Assembly (NCBI GenBank): GCA_001941045.1
Contig: MSHD01000007.1
Location: forward strand, 99,180 to 135,473
From: Lachnospiraceae bacterium Zagget2
GTDB lineage: Bacteria; Bacillota; Clostridia; Lachnospirales; Lachnospiraceae
Length of the DNA stretch: 36,294 bases
Direction of reading: 5' to 3'
The translations under genes were made by a program, and so were the position numbers. This document shows positions 1-7,194 of the stretch, in pieces. How positions within the stretch are numbered: the stretch's first letter is position 1; each line of letters starts with the position of its first letter. The notes beneath the pieces were generated by a model. It was not told where the DNA came from, did not search any database, and was given only the letters and a program-made list of their open reading frames with translations.

Positions 1-850
1 GATGCTTGATCCGGGAGACGAGGTGCTGATTCCGCAGCCAAGCTATGTCTCCTATGAGCCCTGCGCAGTGCTCGCAGGCGGAAAGCCTGTGATCATCGAA
101 CTCAAGGCAGAAAATGAATTCCGGCTGACCCCGGAGGAAATACTGGAGAAGCTCACCGACCGGACGAAGCTGCTCGTCCTGCCTTTCCCGAACAACCCGA
201 CAGGCGCGATCATGGAGCAGAAGGAGCTGGAGGCGATTGCGAAGGTCATCATTGAAAAAGATATTTTCGTTCTCTCCGATGAGATTTACAGTGAACTGAG
301 CTACAAGGGAGAGCATGTGTCGATTACATCGATTCCGGGTATGCAGGAGCGGACGATCCTGATCAACGGCTTTTCCAAAGCCTACGCGATGACAGGCTGG
401 CGGCTCGGCTATGCCTGCGGCCCGGCGGAGATCATCAGTCAGATGACAAAGATTCACCAGTTTGCGATTATGTGTGCGCCGACCACAAGCCAGTATGCGG
501 CAGTGGAGGCCCTGCGGAATGGGGACGAGGATGTGGCCATGATGCGCGAGGCCTATGACCAGAGACGGCGCTATCTGGTGCACGCCTTCAAGGAGATGGG
601 GCTTGACTGCTTCGAGCCCTACGGAGCTTTTTATATTTTCCCGTGCATTAAGGAATTTGGCATGACATCGGAGGAGTTTGCGGCCCGTTTCCTGCAGGAG
701 GAGAAGGTGGCGGTCGTGCCGGGCACCGCATTCGGCGACTGTGGAGAAGGCTTCCTGCGTATTTCCTATGCCTATTCGCTCGACAATCTGAAGATTGCTC
801 TGGGCAGGCTGGAAGACTTTATTGAGCGGCTGCGGGCCCAGAAGGCGTAG
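1..850 (+). CDS. Class I/II pyridoxal-phosphate aminotransferase, 5'-truncated
   Basis: This is the C-terminal part (about 282 residues) of a fold-type I PLP-dependent aminotransferase, which moves an amino group between an amino acid and a 2-oxo acid in the cytoplasm. The gene runs off the left edge: family members are about 390 residues, so roughly 100 N-terminal residues are missing, and the reading frame is open from base 2. Visible motifs are the NNPTGA loop, the LSDEIYSEL segment (PLP-ring Asp), the SKAYAMTGWRLG motif whose Lys forms the Schiff base, and the C-terminal FLRISYA segment with the carboxylate-binding Arg. Substrate specificity (aspartate, alanine, aromatic) cannot be read from this. 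The stop is 10 bp before trmL, so the two are probably co-transcribed. The family assignment is very secure. Confidence 0.93.
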   Translation, partial: MLDPGDEVLIPQPSYVSYEPCAVLAGGKPVIIELKAENEFRLTPEEILEKLTDRTKLLVLPFPNNPTGAIMEQKELEAIAKVIIEKDIFVLSDEIYSELSYKGEHVSITSIPGMQERTILINGFSKAYAMTGWRLGYACGPAEIISQMTKIHQFAIMCAPTTSQYAAVEALRNGDEDVAMMREAYDQRRRYLVHAFKEMGLDCFEPYGAFYIFPCIKEFGMTSEEFAARFLQEEKVAVVPGTAFGDCGEGFLRISYAYSLDNLKIALGRLEDFIERLRAQKA

Positions 851-860
851 GAGATAAGCT

Positions 861-1358
861 ATGGCACTGAATATTGTGCTGTATGAACCGGAGATTCCGG
901 CAAATACGGGAAATATCGGGAGGACCTGTGTGGCTACGGGCAGCCGGCTTCACCTGATCGAGCCGCTCGGATTCCGGATCGGGGAGAAAGATTTAAGAAG
1001 AGCCGGGATGGATTACTGGAAAGATCTGGACGTGACGACTTATCTGGATTATGAGGATTTTCTGGCGCGCAACCCCGGCGCGAAGATCTATATGGCTACG
1101 ACGAAGAGCCCGAATTTATACACGGATACTCATTTTGAACCGGACTGCTATCTCATGTTCGGCAAGGAGAGCGCGGGACTTCCGGAGGAGCTGCTCCGTG
1201 ATAATCAGGAGAGCGCGATTCGTATTCCGATGAATCCGGATATCCGCTCGTTGAATCTGTCCAATTCGGTCGCCATTGTGCTGTATGAGGCGCTGCGTCA
1301 GCAGAATTTCCGGGGGATGCAGCTTGCCGGAAAGCTGACCCGCTACGAGTGGAAATAG
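861..1358 (+). CDS. trmL: tRNA (cytidine/uridine-34 2'-O)-methyltransferase TrmL
   Basis: A 165-residue SPOUT-class methyltransferase, the normal length for TrmL. TrmL methylates the 2'-OH of the wobble nucleotide of certain leucine tRNAs using S-adenosylmethionine. Diagnostic segments are EPEIPANTGNIGRTC at the N-terminus (substrate loop with catalytic Arg), LMFGKESAGLPEELL near residue 95-110 (first part of the SAM-binding knot), and IPMNPDIRSLNLSNSVAI near residue 122-140 (knot closure, with the N-L-S-N-S signature). The ATG is 10 bp after the aminotransferase stop and is preceded by a modest GGAG-type site (ggagataagct). It is a housekeeping gene unrelated to the downstream injection system. 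Confidence 0.96.
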   Translation: MALNIVLYEPEIPANTGNIGRTCVATGSRLHLIEPLGFRIGEKDLRRAGMDYWKDLDVTTYLDYEDFLARNPGAKIYMATTKSPNLYTDTHFEPDCYLMFGKESAGLPEELLRDNQESAIRIPMNPDIRSLNLSNSVAIVLYEALRQQNFRGMQLAGKLTRYEWK

Positions 1359-1380
1359 CCGACGTGCTGGAGGAAGGCCG

Positions 1381-2751
1381 TTGAGAAATACGCTGCGAAG
1401 ATGGTACAAAAGAATGCTTTGCCTTGCGCTCGCGCTCTGCGTGGGCTTTTCTTCGTGCGTTGCGTTTGCGGTGAGCGATGAGACGCAGAGCAAGATCGAC
1501 CAGACCGAAGAAGAGAAGGCGGCGGCGGAGAACGAAAAAGCGGCGGCGGAAGAGGAACAGAGCAATCTGAGCAACGCAAAAGAGGAGATGGAGCAGTATC
1601 TGGCTCAGCTCTCCTCCCAGGCGAACAGTCTGAACGAGCAGGTGGCGCTGCTCGAGGAGGAGCTCGAGACGAAGGAAGCCGAGGTGGCTGCGAAGGAGGA
1701 GGAGATCGCCGAGGCTGAGGCGGAGCTGGAACAGCAATACGCGGACATGAAGACCCGCATACAGTATATGTATGAAAGCGATCAGAATACGGTGCTTTCC
1801 TATATGATGGCGTTGCTGACCGGCGGGATCACCGATATGCTGAATAAGGTGGAATATGCAGCCAGCATCAATGAGTATGACCGCGATATGCTGGAAAACT
1901 ACAAAGCTTCCAAAGAAGCGCTGGATCAGCAGTATGCCGAGCTTCAGGACGAGCAGGAAGCGCTGGAACTGCTGAAGACGGAGACGGAGGAAAAGCAGCA
2001 GCAGGTCGCGACGCAGCAGGCCTCAACGGGATCGAAGATCAGTTCCTACAACAGTCAGCTGGCTGCTCTGGAGGAAGAAATCACGGATATTGATGAGCTG
2101 ATCGAGCAGAAGACAGCTCTTCTGAACGAATTGATTGCGCAGGCGGAGGCTGAGGAAGCTGCGGCCAGGATTGCGGCAGCTCAGAGTGATGCTTCGTCGA
2201 TGAGCGGTACGGTCATTGTCGGCGACGCGAATATTTCGAGGGAGACGATTACATTAAGCGATTATGAGATCATGCTCCTGGCAGTCATGATTTACTGCGA
2301 GGCGGGCAATCAGGGCACGGAAGGTCAGCTCGCGGTAGGCTACGTGATCATGAATCGCCTGCGCAGCTCTCTCTATCCCAGCACGCTGGAAGCGGTATTG
2401 CGTCAGTCAAAGCAGTTTGAACCGGTCAGCTCCGGCCGTTTTGATCTGGTACTGCAGGCGGAGCAGGACGATACGATCACGAACATTGTGACGGAGTCGT
2501 GCTGGAGCGCGGCCAGAACGGTCATAAACGGGACAAGCAATGTAGGGGACTCTCTGTTTTTCCGCACCTGGGCGCCGGTGCCGTCCCTGATCACAAATCT
2601 GCAGAACAATAACGTGCCGTACTGGATCATCAAGGATCATGTCTTCTATTATTACTGGACGAGCTATACGACTGAGTCGAGCAGCAGCGACAGCGATTCA
2701 GAGGAAGAAGAGGACTCTGAAAATGATGATGCAGACAGTGAAGATGAGTAA
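1381..2751 (+). CDS. Secreted coiled-coil cell wall hydrolase (PcsB-like N-terminus, SleB-like catalytic domain)
   Basis: A 456-residue exported protein. The start is TTG at 1381, chosen because GGAGGAA lies at 1369-1375 and the translation opens with a good signal peptide (RRWYKRM, then a hydrophobic LCLALALCVGF core, cleavage near residue 30). Residues about 35-270 are Glu/Ala/Gln-rich heptads, a long coiled coil like that of PcsB/CwlO-type hydrolases. Residues about 290-430 form a SleB-like hydrolase domain: MIYCEAGNQGTEGQLA contains the likely catalytic Glu (E307), followed by VIMNRLRSS and the QFEPVSSGRF segment. The last about 25 residues are a Ser/Asp/Glu-only tail. In relatives the SleB-like domain cleaves peptidoglycan. 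It lies 22 bp after trmL and ends just before the tRNA promoter. Any link to the injection system is speculative. Confidence 0.87.
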   Translation: MRNTLRRWYKRMLCLALALCVGFSSCVAFAVSDETQSKIDQTEEEKAAAENEKAAAEEEQSNLSNAKEEMEQYLAQLSSQANSLNEQVALLEEELETKEAEVAAKEEEIAEAEAELEQQYADMKTRIQYMYESDQNTVLSYMMALLTGGITDMLNKVEYAASINEYDRDMLENYKASKEALDQQYAELQDEQEALELLKTETEEKQQQVATQQASTGSKISSYNSQLAALEEEITDIDELIEQKTALLNELIAQAEAEEAAARIAAAQSDASSMSGTVIVGDANISRETITLSDYEIMLLAVMIYCEAGNQGTEGQLAVGYVIMNRLRSSLYPSTLEAVLRQSKQFEPVSSGRFDLVLQAEQDDTITNIVTESCWSAARTVINGTSNVGDSLFFRTWAPVPSLITNLQNNNVPYWIIKDHVFYYYWTSYTTESSSSDSDSEEEEDSENDDADSEDE

Positions 2752-2760
2752 AAAAAACTC

Positions 2761-2789
2761 TTTACAAATCAAATTAATCATTGTATAAT
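2761..2789 (+). promoter_or_regulatory. Sigma-A type promoter of tRNA-Pro
   Basis: TTTACA at 2761-2766 and a perfect TATAAT at 2784-2789 are separated by 17 bp, 37 bp before the mature tRNA 5' end. This is the best promoter in the window. It lies immediately after the stop codon of the hydrolase gene. Confidence 0.85.
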
Positions 2790-2826
2790 GTACAAGTTCG
2801 CAGACGAGAACAGTTATTTAACAGTT

Positions 2827-2900
2827 CGATGCGTGGCTCAGTTTGGTAGAGCGCTGCGTTCGGGACGCAGAGGTCGCAGGTTCAAATCCTGTCGCATCGA
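2827..2900 (+). tRNA. tRNA-Pro (anticodon CGG)
   Basis: A complete 74-nt cloverleaf can be folded by eye. The acceptor stem is CGATGCG/CGCATCG (7 perfect pairs), the D stem GCTC/GAGC with loop AGTTTGGTA, the anticodon stem CTGCG/CGCAG with loop TTCGGGA (CGG at positions 34-36, reading CCG), and the T arm GCAGG-TTCAAAT-CCTGT. The discriminator is A and the 3' CCA is not encoded (CTCC follows). It has its own promoter (2761-2789) and terminator (2917-2960). Confidence 0.97.
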
Positions 2901-2916
2901 CTCCTTTATAAGGGCG

Positions 2917-2960
2917 CCGGAAAGCTTGAATGACAGGCTTTCCGGTTATTTTTTAATTTT
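2917..2960 (+). terminator. Rho-independent terminator after tRNA-Pro
   Basis: A 9-bp perfect stem (CCGGAAAGC at 2917-2925 with GCTTTCCGG at 2937-2945, 11-nt loop) is followed by the T-rich tail ttattttttaatttt. It ends the tRNA transcript 27 bp before the LuxR gene, so some readthrough may feed that gene. Confidence 0.85.
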
Positions 2961-2986
2961 CTGGTATTAGGAAAGAGAATTACATT

Positions 2987-4003
2987 ATGAAAGAGCAAAA
3001 GAGTCATGTTCTCATGCCGCTTCTGGGCAGTGCATTTACTCCCGGACATTGTCTGGAGACCGTGCAGGCGATGGAGGATGCCGGGCAGCGCGGGATCGCC
3101 ATGGCGGAGTATTATTATTTCAGCGGGCAGCCGGAGGAAGCCGCGAAGGCTGCGGAGCCGTATCTGCTCAGTGAGGACACGTCGCTGCGCCTGTCTGCCT
3201 GTCTTGTTTACGCCTATGCAAATCTTGCCACGGATCATATCCGGCTAGCCCGCCGTGCTTTAACGGAGCTGCAGAATTTTTTTGCAGATAATAATGTGCG
3301 TGAGGACGCGTCGCCCCGGTTGAAAACCATGTCTTCTTTTGTCTCCATCACTGCTTCGGTGCTGCTTCATCTTCCCCTGCCGGATGATATGCGCTTTGAA
3401 TCTGTGAATCTGATGATGCTGGAGCCGGGGCTGCGCTTTTTCTTTTGTTACGTGCAGGCGCATTATGTGTATCTGCAGGGCGATTATGGAAAGAGTCTTG
3501 GAATTGTGGAGACGGCTCTGGCGTTTCAGCCGCAGGTCTATCCGATACCGAGTATCTATCTTCGGCTGGTTGCCGTTATGGACTACATGGGGCTGAAGGA
3601 TACAGAAAAGGCGAAGGAGCAGATGCTGCTGGCGTGGGAACTCGCAAGGCCGGATGGGCTGATCGAAGCTTTTGGCGAGCATCACGGTCTTCTTGGCGGT
3701 ATTCTGGAGGCTACGCTGAAGAAAGACTGGCCGGAGGATTTTAAGAGGATCATCGGCATCACCTACAACTTTTCCAGCGGATGGAGAAAGGTTCACAACC
3801 CGGACACGGGGCATGATGTAGCGGACAACCTGACGACGACGGAGTTTGCCATCGCCATGCTTGCGGCGCGGAGCTGGACGAATCAGGAAATCAGCGACCA
3901 CCTGGGGATCAGTGTGAATACTGTAAAATGGTACGTTTCGGTTGTTCTGAGTAAGCTCGGGATTACGAAGCGGAGCGACCTGAGAAAATATATGCTTCGG
4001 TAA
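2987..4003 (+). CDS. LuxR-type helix-turn-helix transcriptional regulator with helical-repeat N-terminus
   Basis: A 338-residue regulator. The C-terminal about 55 residues (from about 284) are a LuxR/GerE DNA-binding domain: TTEFAIAMLAARSWTNQEIS, then DHLGISVNTVKWYVSVVLSK and LGITKRSDLRKYML, with the recognition helix around SVNTVKWYVS. Residues about 20-265 are Ala/Leu-rich paired helices resembling a TPR-type sensor module, as in MalT-like regulators but without their ATPase domain. There is no phosphoacceptor receiver domain. The start at 2987 follows a GGAAAG site. The gene sits between two terminators directly upstream of the injection-system array, so it is a good candidate for controlling that array. 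This is inferred from position only. Confidence 0.88.
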   Translation: MKEQKSHVLMPLLGSAFTPGHCLETVQAMEDAGQRGIAMAEYYYFSGQPEEAAKAAEPYLLSEDTSLRLSACLVYAYANLATDHIRLARRALTELQNFFADNNVREDASPRLKTMSSFVSITASVLLHLPLPDDMRFESVNLMMLEPGLRFFFCYVQAHYVYLQGDYGKSLGIVETALAFQPQVYPIPSIYLRLVAVMDYMGLKDTEKAKEQMLLAWELARPDGLIEAFGEHHGLLGGILEATLKKDWPEDFKRIIGITYNFSSGWRKVHNPDTGHDVADNLTTTEFAIAMLAARSWTNQEISDHLGISVNTVKWYVSVVLSKLGITKRSDLRKYMLR

Positions 4004-4020
4004 ATAAGAGACTGCGAAAG

Positions 4021-4065
4021 CAGCGTCATATCTGTGATTTCTCACGGATGTGGCGCTGTTTTTTT
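4021..4065 (+). terminator. Strong rho-independent terminator closing the LuxR gene
   Basis: A 17-bp stem without mismatches apart from G-T pairs (4021-4037 with 4042-4058, loop TTTC) is followed by seven T. It isolates the regulator transcript from the injection-system array. Confidence 0.92.
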
Positions 4066-4114
4066 GCTCCCATACTTTTTTGATTGCAAACGGAAGGTGT
4101 CGGATTTTGGAATA

Positions 4115-4125
4115 ATTGTTACAAT
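4115..4125 (+). promoter_or_regulatory. Candidate promoter/operator of the injection-system array
   Basis: The sequence TGtTACAAT (4117-4125) fits an extended -10 element; no good -35 is seen 17 bp upstream, so an activator may be needed. The same bases form a perfect inverted repeat, ATTGT-T-ACAAT (4115-4125), which could be a protein binding site over the -10. It is the only promoter-like motif noticed between the LuxR terminator and the first gene of the array. It is a pattern call only. Confidence 0.42.
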
Positions 4126-4172
4126 GATACAGGCGGAATTACGTTCGGTATGATGTCGCGGGAGAGGTGAAA

Positions 4173-4475
4173 ATGGAGAGGAAATCAAGGCGTTACGAGT
4201 TTGAGGGAGTCGTTCTGGATATCCCCCTGCATTACGACAGCCTGGCTGATATGTATATAGAGGAATATCCGGATTTTATTGAGAATCCTGTGTGGACACG
4301 AGACGGGCATCCCGTTATGGCCAGCGTGGAAGACGCCTGTCCTTACTGCGAATGGGATGAACCGGAGCGGTGTATAGACTGCGGTTCCTGCAGGTTCTAC
4401 ACGCCGGCAGCTCCGCACACGTTGATGGGTGTCTGCCGCCACGAAAAGCGCTTATGGGCTGGCAGGCAGAAGTGA
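4173..4475 (+). CDS. Small cysteine-rich protein, possible zinc-binding, first gene of the CIS array
   Basis: About 100 residues, function not recognised. The ATG at 4173 is preferred over the in-frame GTG at 4167 because GGGAGAGG (4160-4167) gives a sensible spacing only to the ATG. The C-terminal half carries six cysteines as CPYC, then CIDCGSC and a final GVC, a spacing suggestive of one or two metal-binding knuckles. The N-terminal half is rich in acidic and aromatic residues. It lies 40 bp before the next gene and shares its transcript. It could be a regulator or a structural accessory. I do not recognise the family. Confidence 0.7.
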   Translation: MERKSRRYEFEGVVLDIPLHYDSLADMYIEEYPDFIENPVWTRDGHPVMASVEDACPYCEWDEPERCIDCGSCRFYTPAAPHTLMGVCRHEKRLWAGRQK

Positions 4476-4515
4476 TTTCTTATAGAGGTGGCGAAACAGG
4501 AGGGGAGGCCATACC

Positions 4516-6327
4516 ATGAACAATACAAAATTATATCCTTTTGAGAGAAATCGTTACTATGCCGGGAAGATGCTCACGTCCGCGGACTTCCAGGCAGAGC
4601 AGACTTATTTCAACAACAAGCGTCGGTTTGTCAACAACCTGATGTATGGTTCGGGTGTGGTCTGCGGCTGTGGCGTATTCAGTCTCGATGATCTGTCGCT
4701 CCTTGTGGAAAGCGGCGTTGCGATTGACGGGCTGGGACGGGAGATTGTTGTGGAGTCTTCCGTGGTGAAAAAGCTCTCTGCGATCGAGGGCTTCGAGAAC
4801 CTGCGGACAGACGAGGCCTGCCTCTGCCTGCGCTACCGGGAGGAGCCGATTCATACGGTCTACACCGTGAATCAGGGAACCGGGGAGGACGGCCGTGAGG
4901 AGTATGAGTACAATCGCATCAGCGAGTCCTATCAGCTGTTTCTGATGGATCGGGAGGATGATGCGGCAGAATATGAGATGGAGAGTGAGTTTTTCACGAG
5001 TCTTACTCTCTTTGAGGATGAGGATTTTCTGGTGAAGCTGTCTATGCCGGCCACGGTCTGCCGCGGAAAGAATGTCCGGCTGGAGTTGATCGTGCAGAAA
5101 CTCTCTTCACAGAACCGGAAGCTCTCCTACCGTGCGGTTCTGCAGACGCCCGTATTTCTCACGTCGGAAGGAACGCATGAACTGTCGGTGGAGATCCGTG
5201 ATGCTTCGCTTGTGGAGGGCGAGACACTGAAAAAAGATTACTGGCTGCATACACAGGAGGCGCCGGTGATTGATACGAGCATTCTGGTGGAGAGCGGAAC
5301 AGCCCGTGTTTCGGTGGATGGCGCGGCGAAGGAAGCCCCTTCCGGCAGTGCACTGAATATCGCGCTCACGGATATGAAACCGGGCGATCTGGTCAGCCAG
5401 GAACTGGGACGTATCAGCCTGGAGATGAAGAGTATGGGCGGCGCGAAGGATTACGTCTGTCTTGCAGATCTGAAGCTGGTTCGCACGGAGAATGCCTATA
5501 TTATAGAAGAGGTTCTGGAAAAGGGGATCAAGAACTATATTATGGCTCCCTCTCAGAGCAGGATGCGCAGTCAGTACATGGAATATTTTTCAAAGGATCC
5601 GGATATTTTCCGCAGCGGAGAGCCGAACCGGCCCGCTGCAGGGGAAACCGGGCCGGCTGCCTGGCAGGGGCGTGCGATCGAGGCAGCATCCGGTGTGCTG
5701 GAGATTCCGCTGGGAGAGAATGCCAGAAGAGGAGACGTTCGCTATTCCGGTGAGATCATGCATGGCCTTGGAAAGGGAAACGTACACGTAGAAATCGGTT
5801 ACGAATATATAGCGGAGGATCCGGCGCTTGGCATCACTTCCAGAAATACAATCTATGGGAATCCGAAGCTGTTTCGCGATGAACAGCTGACCGCTGTGGA
5901 TGTGGAGACGGCTGTGAAGGTCATGAACGACAAGGGAAGCTTTATCGTGGCGGCAAAGCTTCTGGAAAATGTGAATTATCTTGTGCTTACCTATCGCTGG
6001 GTTGCAATTCGTTTTCCGGCGGGGAATGATCTGGATCGAAGCGAAAATTACAGTGACAGGAGCATTTCCGTGGATACGCCGACGGTGGTTATGGGGACGC
6101 GGGAGAATTTTTATTTCCATGTGCGCTACAACAATATGGAGGCCTGCAGCATCGCCTACGAGCTGACAGAGCCCGGAAGCGGCGAGATTACTTCGGACGG
6201 CGTCTACACCTCGCCGGCGAAGGAGGGGGTGTATGAGATCCGCGTCTACTGTGTGGACATGCCGGTGATCTGTACCTATGCCTATGCAATTGTGAAGAAA
6301 ACAGGAGCTGAGACGGAGGAACCGTAA
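4516..6327 (+). CDS. Conserved CIS-associated protein with C-terminal Ig-like domain
   Basis: A 603-residue protein with no signal peptide or membrane segment. The N-terminus has the pattern FERNRYYAGKMLTSADFQAE followed by QTYFNNKRRFVNNL and GSGVVCGCGV. From memory, similar R-N-R-[FY]-x-x-G-K-L-L-x-x-x-D-F openings occur in uncharacterised proteins of Gram-positive contractile injection clusters. The middle is beta-rich. The last about 70 residues (SIAYELTEPGSGEITSDGVY onward) resemble a bacterial Ig-like domain. It has a strong GGAGGGGAGG site. A surface or baseplate accessory role is possible, but the function is unknown. The association with a CIS is well supported by the neighbours. Confidence 0.8.
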   Translation: MNNTKLYPFERNRYYAGKMLTSADFQAEQTYFNNKRRFVNNLMYGSGVVCGCGVFSLDDLSLLVESGVAIDGLGREIVVESSVVKKLSAIEGFENLRTDEACLCLRYREEPIHTVYTVNQGTGEDGREEYEYNRISESYQLFLMDREDDAAEYEMESEFFTSLTLFEDEDFLVKLSMPATVCRGKNVRLELIVQKLSSQNRKLSYRAVLQTPVFLTSEGTHELSVEIRDASLVEGETLKKDYWLHTQEAPVIDTSILVESGTARVSVDGAAKEAPSGSALNIALTDMKPGDLVSQELGRISLEMKSMGGAKDYVCLADLKLVRTENAYIIEEVLEKGIKNYIMAPSQSRMRSQYMEYFSKDPDIFRSGEPNRPAAGETGPAAWQGRAIEAASGVLEIPLGENARRGDVRYSGEIMHGLGKGNVHVEIGYEYIAEDPALGITSRNTIYGNPKLFRDEQLTAVDVETAVKVMNDKGSFIVAAKLLENVNYLVLTYRWVAIRFPAGNDLDRSENYSDRSISVDTPTVVMGTRENFYFHVRYNNMEACSIAYELTEPGSGEITSDGVYTSPAKEGVYEIRVYCVDMPVICTYAYAIVKKTGAETEEP

Positions 6328-6330
6328 GCC

Positions 6331-7182
6331 GTGGATAAGATTTATCAGTCGCAGCGGATGAGACTCGCCTGCGTTCGGACTGTAAAATCGAATAGTGTCA
6401 ATGATATTCTGATATGCCGCGACCTGAATTCTTCCGCAGGAGCGCTGTATACGGTGCTTGCCATCAAGGATCATGCTGTGGTGCGGCGTTGCCTGGAGGC
6501 TTTCCGGAATGCCGGTATCTCAGGAGAGAGAGCCTGCGTGGAAAGTTTCTCTGATCAGGGTGTGTTCTGTATGGTATTTGTCTACAGGCAGGAACGGCCG
6601 TTGAAGGATTTTTATACGGGCAGTTTCTACTCCCTTACGGAGTGTGAGACGATCTGCAGCAGCGTCATCATCGCCTGTATGACGGCCGGACTGCCTTATC
6701 CGCTGCTTTATCTCGCCCTGCGGCAGGGGCAGCTGAATCTGGCGAAGGATCACACCGTCTATCTCGGGTGGCAGATTGACTTAAGCGAGCTGGACTCCGG
6801 CAGGACGGAGCGGGACTGCGCAGTGGAATGCGCGCAGATCCTAAGGGAGCTTCTGAGCGCGAAGGCGGCGCAAAAGGCTTACAGCTATCGTCTTCTGGAG
6901 AAAAAGATCGGCAGGAAGAGCTACGACTCGTTCACGGAATTATACAAGGATATTCAGATCGCGGCTGCGCCGAAAAAAAAGCGTGGCATCCGAAAGAGAC
7001 TGATGGCCTGGATTGCCCGCAGACAGGATATGATCTTCCGCATCCTGCTGTTTGTCTGCACAGCGCTGGTGCTGATCGTTCTCGCGTCTTTGTTGTGTCA
7101 GCTGATTTTCGGGGATGTGCCCTGGCTGCGATTATTATTCAATGGATTTAAGACGATCGGTACGGAATCGTTGACCGGATAA
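6331..7182 (+). CDS. C-tail-anchored membrane protein with pseudokinase-like cytoplasmic domain
   Basis: A 283-residue protein starting at GTG 6331, with GGAGGA 11 bp upstream and a 3-bp gap after the preceding gene. Residues about 1-215 are soluble; a Lys/Arg-rich stretch (PKKKRGIRKRLMAWIARR) is followed by one hydrophobic helix, ILLFVCTALVLIVLASLLCQ, near residue 235-258 and a short outside tail. Parts of the soluble domain look like an eroded protein kinase fold: VLAIKDHAVVRRCLEAF could be the VAIK lysine strand and LNLAKDHTVYLGWQIDLSEL the catalytic-loop to DFG region, but HRD, the catalytic Asp and DFG are absent. The membrane anchor is secure. The pseudokinase idea is my inference and is weak without structure prediction. 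Confidence 0.75.
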   Translation: MDKIYQSQRMRLACVRTVKSNSVNDILICRDLNSSAGALYTVLAIKDHAVVRRCLEAFRNAGISGERACVESFSDQGVFCMVFVYRQERPLKDFYTGSFYSLTECETICSSVIIACMTAGLPYPLLYLALRQGQLNLAKDHTVYLGWQIDLSELDSGRTERDCAVECAQILRELLSAKAAQKAYSYRLLEKKIGRKSYDSFTELYKDIQIAAAPKKKRGIRKRLMAWIARRQDMIFRILLFVCTALVLIVLASLLCQLIFGDVPWLRLLFNGFKTIGTESLTG

Positions 7183-7194
7183 AGGGAGGTGCTT

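Noticed and set aside
4167-4172. GTG at 4167 as start of the Cys-rich gene
   Set aside because: The ribosome site GGGAGAGG ends at this codon, leaving no spacer. ATG 4173 fits.
7189-7194. GTG at 7189 as start of the receptor gene
   Set aside because: It lies inside the AAAGGGAGG ribosome site. ATG 7195 has normal spacing.
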